A DNA stretch of 27,699 nt from FEN-1297 sp964618785. GTDB lineage: Bacteria; Bacteroidota; Ignavibacteria; Ignavibacteriales; Ignavibacteriaceae. This document shows, one piece after another, positions 23,306-27,699 of the stretch. Location: positions 1 to 27,699 of the forward strand of contig CAZUCY010000039.1 of assembly GCA_964618785.1 (NCBI GenBank). Reading direction: 5' to 3'. A program made the position numbers and the translations under genes. Every line of letters begins with the position of its first letter. Position 1 is the stretch's first letter. The notes beneath the pieces were generated by a model. It searched no databases and was not told the origin of the DNA. It worked only from the letters and a program-made list of their open reading frames with translations.

Positions 23306-25455
23306 TGTTCAATTTTGAAAAAATCAATCTGAACTTTTCATTTCCCTCTATCTTTTTTTTCATAGTCCTTTTGTTATTGATTGGATATGTGATTTATATA
23401 TACCGTTATACCATTCCGGGTATTCCAAAGCGTAAAAGAGCAATGTTGATTGTTTTACGATCACTGGCTCTCGTCTTACTCCTTTTTATTATCTTTGAAC
23501 CTATCTTAACTCTTGCAAAAAAGAAGATTCTTGAACCGGTAAATTTAATATTTCTTGATAATTCAAGATCAATACAAATAAACGACGGAACAGCCCGCAG
23601 TAAGACAATTAAAGATTTTGTAAAAGGGATTAAAGATAATAATCTCGAAGGTAATTCAGAATTATACACCTTTGGCTCAATTACTAAAACTTTAAGTTAT
23701 GACAGCTTGCAGAAGCTTAACTATGAGGAAAGCAGCACAAATTTTTCTAAGATATTTTCCAATATTAGCAAAATCAATAAAAATATCTCATCAATTGTAA
23801 TTGTTAGCGATGGAGTAATAACCGATGGAAGCGACCCGCTTCAAAGTGCGATTAGACTAAATATCCCGGTATTTACCGTCGGGACCGGCGATTCCACATC
23901 ACGCAATGATGTTGAAGTAAAAAATGTTTTGTATAATGAAATAATATATGCACAGACACCAACGTCAATTGTAGCATCAATTGCCAACACAGGTTTTGCA
24001 AACAGAAATGTGAATGCGTCTCTTTATGAAAACAATACATTTATAGAGCAGAAAAATATTTCGTTAAGCTCTGATGGGGTTCAAAATGTAGATTTCACCT
24101 ACACACCCAAAACCAGCGGTGAGGAAAAGTTATGTGTAGTTGTTTCAAACACTCCCGGCGAGTTTACTTTTGCAAACAATAAAAAAGTATTTTTCATAAA
24201 GGTCCTTAGCAACAAAGTAAAAGTTCTTTTAATTGCTGGAAGCCCTTCGTCCGATGTTTCATTTATTAAAAATTCCCTTAAAGCCGACGATAATTTATCA
24301 GTAAGCTCAATTACACAGTTAGCGCTTGATAAATTTATTGAGAAGAATGACAGGCAAAAACTTCTTGATAGCGCAAATGTTTTATTTCTTGTTGGTTTTC
24401 CATCAAAAGAGACCCCTCAGCAGCTTCTGAATAGTGTACTGAGGAAAATTTCAGATTTAGATAAACCTTATTTTATAACTCTTTCCAGCGGAATTGATTT
24501 TTTAAGATTGAAAACGCTTCAAAATGAATTATCATTTAATATAAATAAAGTAAACAGTGATTATCTGGAAATACAACCGATTATTTCCGCTACACAATCG
24601 GATAATCCTTTACTTCAGAATAACGCTTCCAATTCAATTGAAGCATGGAATAATCTTCCACCTGTTTATCAGCCTAATGTTGATTTGAAATCAAAGCCGG
24701 AAAGTGAAATTATTTCTAAGGTAAAGATTAATAATGTACCGGTGGACAGACCATTAATATTGACCAGGATTCTTGGGAGTAAAAAATCAATAGCAATTCT
24801 TGCAAAAGATATTTGGAGATGGAAACTTGAAACAGCTCCTAAGAATCTGGATTTATTCGACAGGCTTATTTTGAGCAGTGTAAGATGGCTTAACACTAAG
24901 GAAGATCATAAACAGTTTTCCATAAAAACAGCCAAAAAGCTTTATTCACCTGGAGAGCAGGTAGAATTTAATGCACAGATTTACGATCAGACTTTTAATC
25001 CGGTGATAGATGCTGATGTTAATGTTAGTATAAAATCAGACAATAAAAGTTTTGAAGTTAATCTTAATTCCATAGGCAGCGGTTTGTACGAAGGTATATT
25101 TCAGACAAACCAAACCGGTGATTTCACTTTTACCGGATGGGGATATAAAAATAATTACAAACTCGGCAGTGATAATGGGAAATTCAATATAGGCGAAACC
25201 GATATAGAAATGGTTAATCCAACTATGAACAGCGACTATCTTTCCTTACTTGCAAATCAAACCGGCGGTAAATTTTTTTATAATTCAAATTATCATAACC
25301 TTTATTCAATTCTTAAAGAAATTACATCCCACTCATCGAAAGATAAAATAGAAGTCAGCGACATAAATCTTTGGTCGAATGAATGGCTTCTGATTACTTC
25401 AATTATTGCCTTCGCTCTTGAATGGTTCTTCCGAAAAAGATGGGGGATGTTGTAA
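23305..25455 (+). CDS. Membrane-anchored VWA-domain protein
   Basis: A 716-residue protein. Two transmembrane helices near the N-terminus (about 14-33 and 47-66) flank a short basic loop. A von Willebrand A-like domain follows with the MIDAS motif DxSxS (Asp85-Ser87-Ser89, FLDNSRSIQ) and the later IVIVSDGVITDGSDP. Next come a CARDB-like beta domain (about 195-295), a Rossmann-like stretch (VKVLLIAGSPSSDVSFI) and a beta domain. One C-terminal transmembrane helix (about 690-708) ends in EWFFRKRWGML. The layout matches large BatA-like/aerotolerance-type proteins whose bulk lies in the periplasm. MIDAS suggests metal-dependent binding to another protein. Partners are not known, and no MoxR ATPase or BatB/D gene is adjacent. 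Start overlaps the PhzF stop. Confidence 0.88.
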   Translation: MFNFEKINLNFSFPSIFFFIVLLLLIGYVIYIYRYTIPGIPKRKRAMLIVLRSLALVLLLFIIFEPILTLAKKKILEPVNLIFLDNSRSIQINDGTARSKTIKDFVKGIKDNNLEGNSELYTFGSITKTLSYDSLQKLNYEESSTNFSKIFSNISKINKNISSIVIVSDGVITDGSDPLQSAIRLNIPVFTVGTGDSTSRNDVEVKNVLYNEIIYAQTPTSIVASIANTGFANRNVNASLYENNTFIEQKNISLSSDGVQNVDFTYTPKTSGEEKLCVVVSNTPGEFTFANNKKVFFIKVLSNKVKVLLIAGSPSSDVSFIKNSLKADDNLSVSSITQLALDKFIEKNDRQKLLDSANVLFLVGFPSKETPQQLLNSVLRKISDLDKPYFITLSSGIDFLRLKTLQNELSFNINKVNSDYLEIQPIISATQSDNPLLQNNASNSIEAWNNLPPVYQPNVDLKSKPESEIISKVKINNVPVDRPLILTRILGSKKSIAILAKDIWRWKLETAPKNLDLFDRLILSSVRWLNTKEDHKQFSIKTAKKLYSPGEQVEFNAQIYDQTFNPVIDADVNVSIKSDNKSFEVNLNSIGSGLYEGIFQTNQTGDFTFTGWGYKNNYKLGSDNGKFNIGETDIEMVNPTMNSDYLSLLANQTGGKFFYNSNYHNLYSILKEITSHSSKDKIEVSDINLWSNEWLLITSIIAFALEWFFRKRWGML

Positions 25456-25474
25456 TTAATAAATAAATTAAAGA

Positions 25475-26167
25475 TTGAAAAATTTGAATCCATTGACTGG
25501 AATATTAGACTTCTTTCTGCCCCGTATATGCCCAGGCTGCGGAAATAGGCTCACTATTAAAGAAAAAACTATCTGTTCCCAATGCCTTGATAAAATAAAA
25601 CTTGCTTCTAAAGAAAAGCTTTGCGCGGAATTTGAAAAGAAATTTCAAGGGAAGAATATAATCTCCGGTTTTACATGTCTCTATGTGTTTGAAGCAAGAA
25701 AAGAATTCCAGAATATTATTCATGCACTTAAATATAATGGCCGTTTTTCAATCGGAATTTATCTAGGAGAACAACTTGGTAATATATTAATGAATAAAAC
25801 AAGTGAATGGGAAATAGACATTATTATTCCTATACCTCTTCATCAATTAAAAAAAACCGAGCGTGGATACAACCAATCTTTTTACATAGCTAAAGAAGTA
25901 GGCAGAAAATTAAATACTCTGGTAAAACGAAATATTGTAAAACGGAAAAAGTTTACGCAGTCTCAAACTACAATGAATTTAGCGGAAAGGGAAGAAAACA
26001 TACGTAATGCATTTATAATTATTGACTCCAATGGAATATCTAATAAGAATATATTGCTTATTGACGATATAATAACCACCGGTGCGACAATTAGTGAATG
26101 TGGAAGGATACTCTTACAAGCCGGCGCCGCTAGGATTTATGCCGCATCTGCTGCAATTGCAGATTAG
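25475..26167 (+). CDS. ComF family phosphoribosyltransferase-like protein
   Basis: A 230-residue ComF/GntX protein. An N-terminal zinc-binding part, Cys19-Cys22 (CPGCG) and Cys34-Cys37 (CSQC), is followed by a type I phosphoribosyltransferase domain with IHALKYNGRFSIG, PIPLHQLKKTERGYNQS and the PRPP-binding loop ILLIDDIITTGATISEC. Homologues help DNA uptake during transformation and are also found in species with no known competence, so the role here is open. No ATG exists near the start; TTG 25475 gives the typical N-terminus, but TTG 25484 or 25493 could also be used. It lies 19 bases after the VWA gene, so it is probably last in the surE operon. Confidence 0.93.
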   Translation: MKNLNPLTGILDFFLPRICPGCGNRLTIKEKTICSQCLDKIKLASKEKLCAEFEKKFQGKNIISGFTCLYVFEARKEFQNIIHALKYNGRFSIGIYLGEQLGNILMNKTSEWEIDIIIPIPLHQLKKTERGYNQSFYIAKEVGRKLNTLVKRNIVKRKKFTQSQTTMNLAEREENIRNAFIIIDSNGISNKNILLIDDIITTGATISECGRILLQAGAARIYAASAAIAD

Positions 26168-26197
26168 AAATTTCATAGTCTGTAGGAATTTGATTAA

Positions 26198-26207
26198 CCT
26201 GCCTGCC
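26198..26207. repeat. Half-copy of a GC-rich repeat (CCTGCCTGCC)
   Basis: It lies in the 48-bp gap between convergent comF and argS. It resembles one arm of the degenerate palindrome at 17050-17069. The arms are too short to prove a common origin. Confidence 0.25.
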
Positions 26208-26215
26208 ATATGATA

Positions 26216-27697
26216 TTACATTCTCTCCGGTGCATTTACACCAAGAATAGTCAATCCATTCTTTAAGACAATTTTTGTAGCCATAGCCAATGCTATCCTT
26301 GCTTCAGCAAGTTTTTTCTCGGTTCCTAAAATTCTGCAAAACGTATAGAACTTATGGAATGCTGCCGCAAGTTCTTCAAGATAGCTGCATATACGGTGCG
26401 TCTCAAATAATTCAGCGCTTGCCAAAACTTCTTCCCTGAATTCATGAAGCTTGCGTAATAATTCCTGTTCTTCATTTGAGACCAGCAAGTTAAGGTTCTC
26501 AGTAGAAATTTTTAGTTCCTCTTTTCCAATCATCTTAAGAACAGAACAAATTCTTGCATGGGCATACTGCAAATAGAAAACAGGATTTTCATCTGATTGT
26601 TTCTTTGCAACAGCAAGATCGAAATTCATATGGGTGGAAATATCACGCATATTAAAAAAGTACCTTACTACGTCAGAACCGACTTCATCAACCAACTGAT
26701 CTAAAGTAATATAATTTGCTTTGCGTGTGGACATCTTTACAATTTCCCCGCCTTCCATAATAGTGACAAATTGATGAATGAGGACTTTAATTTTACCGGA
26801 ATCATAGCCTAAAGCATTTAAGCCCGCAAGCACATCCGGATAAGTAGCATTGTGATCAGAGCCGAAAATATCAATCATCAAATCGTAACCGCGCCTGAAT
26901 TTTTCTGCGTGATAAGCTATATCAGGCAATCTGTAAGTAGGTTCACCCGTTGATTTAACAATAACTTTATCCTGCTCATTGCCAAGTTCAGCAAGCTTAA
27001 GCCATGTTGCTCCATCTTTTTCATACGATAAATCTTTGTCCTTAAATGCTTCTATTATTTCGCCTATCTTTCCTCCTTTATACAACGAATTTTCGTTGAA
27101 AAATATTTTATGAATGATACCTAATCTTTCCAAAGATTTTTTTATATCTTTGAATATTTCTGATTCAGCTTTGTCTTTAAATGCGCCCTCCGCAGGTTCA
27201 TTCAATAGTTTATCGCCATATTCATCCAACAAACTTTTTGCTATATCTTTTATATACTCACCCTGGTAATAATCTGCAGGAAATTCAATACTTTGTCCTT
27301 GTAACTCAAGGTACCGAAGCTTAACGGAATCACCTAAAACACGCATTTGTCTGCCGGCATTGTTAAAATAATACTCTCGATCTACGGAATAACCGACCCA
27401 CTCCAATAGATTTGCTAGTGTGTCACCAAACACGGCATTTCTGCCATGTCCAACGGTCAGAGGTCCGGTAGGATTAGCAGAAACAAATTCAATGTTAGCT
27501 TTTTGACCTTCATATTTATGAGAATTTCCGTAATTTTTTTCGGAAGCTAATATATTTTTAGTAATGCGGGTAATATAAGATTTATTAAAGAAAAAATTTA
27601 TAAAGCCCGGACCAGCAATTTCAACCTTCTCAAGAACTTGAGGGTCAATCTCCAATTTGGAAATAATTTCTTCTGCAATTTCGCGTGGTTTTCTTTT
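26216..27697 (-). CDS. argS: Arginyl-tRNA synthetase (5' end outside window)
   Basis: A class I aminoacyl-tRNA synthetase that charges tRNA-Arg. 494 codons are visible and the frame runs off the right edge, so roughly the first 45-60 residues (most of the N-terminal additional domain) are missing. The visible part starts KRKPREIAEEII. It has the HIGH-equivalent motif ANPTGPLTVGHGRNA, ATWLKLAELGNEQDKVIVKS, GSDHNATYPDVLAGL, the KMSK-equivalent VKMSTRKANYITL, and the C-terminal anticodon-binding domain with FYTFCRILGTEKK, ending LGVNAPERM as normal. TTG 27655 is internal, not a start. It is convergent with comF. Confidence 0.97.
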   Translation of the reverse strand, partial: KRKPREIAEEIISKLEIDPQVLEKVEIAGPGFINFFFNKSYITRITKNILASEKNYGNSHKYEGQKANIEFVSANPTGPLTVGHGRNAVFGDTLANLLEWVGYSVDREYYFNNAGRQMRVLGDSVKLRYLELQGQSIEFPADYYQGEYIKDIAKSLLDEYGDKLLNEPAEGAFKDKAESEIFKDIKKSLERLGIIHKIFFNENSLYKGGKIGEIIEAFKDKDLSYEKDGATWLKLAELGNEQDKVIVKSTGEPTYRLPDIAYHAEKFRRGYDLMIDIFGSDHNATYPDVLAGLNALGYDSGKIKVLIHQFVTIMEGGEIVKMSTRKANYITLDQLVDEVGSDVVRYFFNMRDISTHMNFDLAVAKKQSDENPVFYLQYAHARICSVLKMIGKEELKISTENLNLLVSNEEQELLRKLHEFREEVLASAELFETHRICSYLEELAAAFHKFYTFCRILGTEKKLAEARIALAMATKIVLKNGLTILGVNAPERM

Positions 27698-27699
27698 AA

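Noticed and set aside
25475..26167. Competence operon suggested by comF
   Set aside because: No other competence genes are present; ComF homologues are widespread in species without known transformation.

Overview
The window is ordinary-looking bacterial chromosome, AT-rich and gene-dense. It most likely comes from an Ignavibacteria-type member of the Bacteroidota/Chlorobiota/Ignavibacteriota group. The main clue is the secreted subtilase at 10967-12949: it ends in a type IX secretion sorting domain opening with NYPNPFN, the form typical of Ignavibacteria. Weak or absent Shine-Dalgarno sequences before many genes and several TAnnTTTG (-7 type) promoter-like motifs fit the same group. Lineage is inferred from these features only.

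Layout. 1-1080: the end of an unidentified gene, a SixA-like histidine phosphatase, and a small SRP RNA (ffs) on the minus strand. 1147-7892 (minus): a soluble hybrid histidine kinase (PAS-PAS-GAF-HisKA-HATPase-REC-REC-HPt), a 464-bp gap without genes, then uvrA. 8005-9216 (plus): an IMPACT/YigZ protein and a MarR regulator. 9265-10898 (minus): an unknown helical protein, an O-methyltransferase, and the decayed remains of two small genes resembling the DUF6883 and DUF4926 families. 10967-15794 (minus): lepA-lepB followed by the T9SS-exported subtilase. 15907-16848 (minus): a Ppx/GppA phosphatase.

17124-20956 (minus) is a tightly packed run: pgeF (YfiH), folB, folK, deoxynucleoside kinase, a small membrane protein and a GT9 glycosyltransferase. 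It mixes folate synthesis, nucleotide salvage and cell-envelope functions. 20957-21675 has no intact gene. It holds a cluster of short palindromes resembling repetitive extragenic elements and a truncated YoeB-type toxin remnant. 21676-26167 (plus) is a likely operon: surE, a PhzF-family gene, a VWA membrane protein and comF. Convergent argS (minus) runs off the right edge.

No phage, insertion sequence, CRISPR array, tRNA or biosynthetic cluster was seen, and I found no clear candidate for a new multi-gene system. The points most worth a second look are: the double pseudogene whose tail stays in frame with the O-methyltransferase and creates a false N-terminal extension; folK, whose conserved first strand can only be translated from a non-standard start, apparently ATT behind a good Shine-Dalgarno; the palindrome cluster next to the toxin relic; and the surE-phzF-VWA-comF operon.
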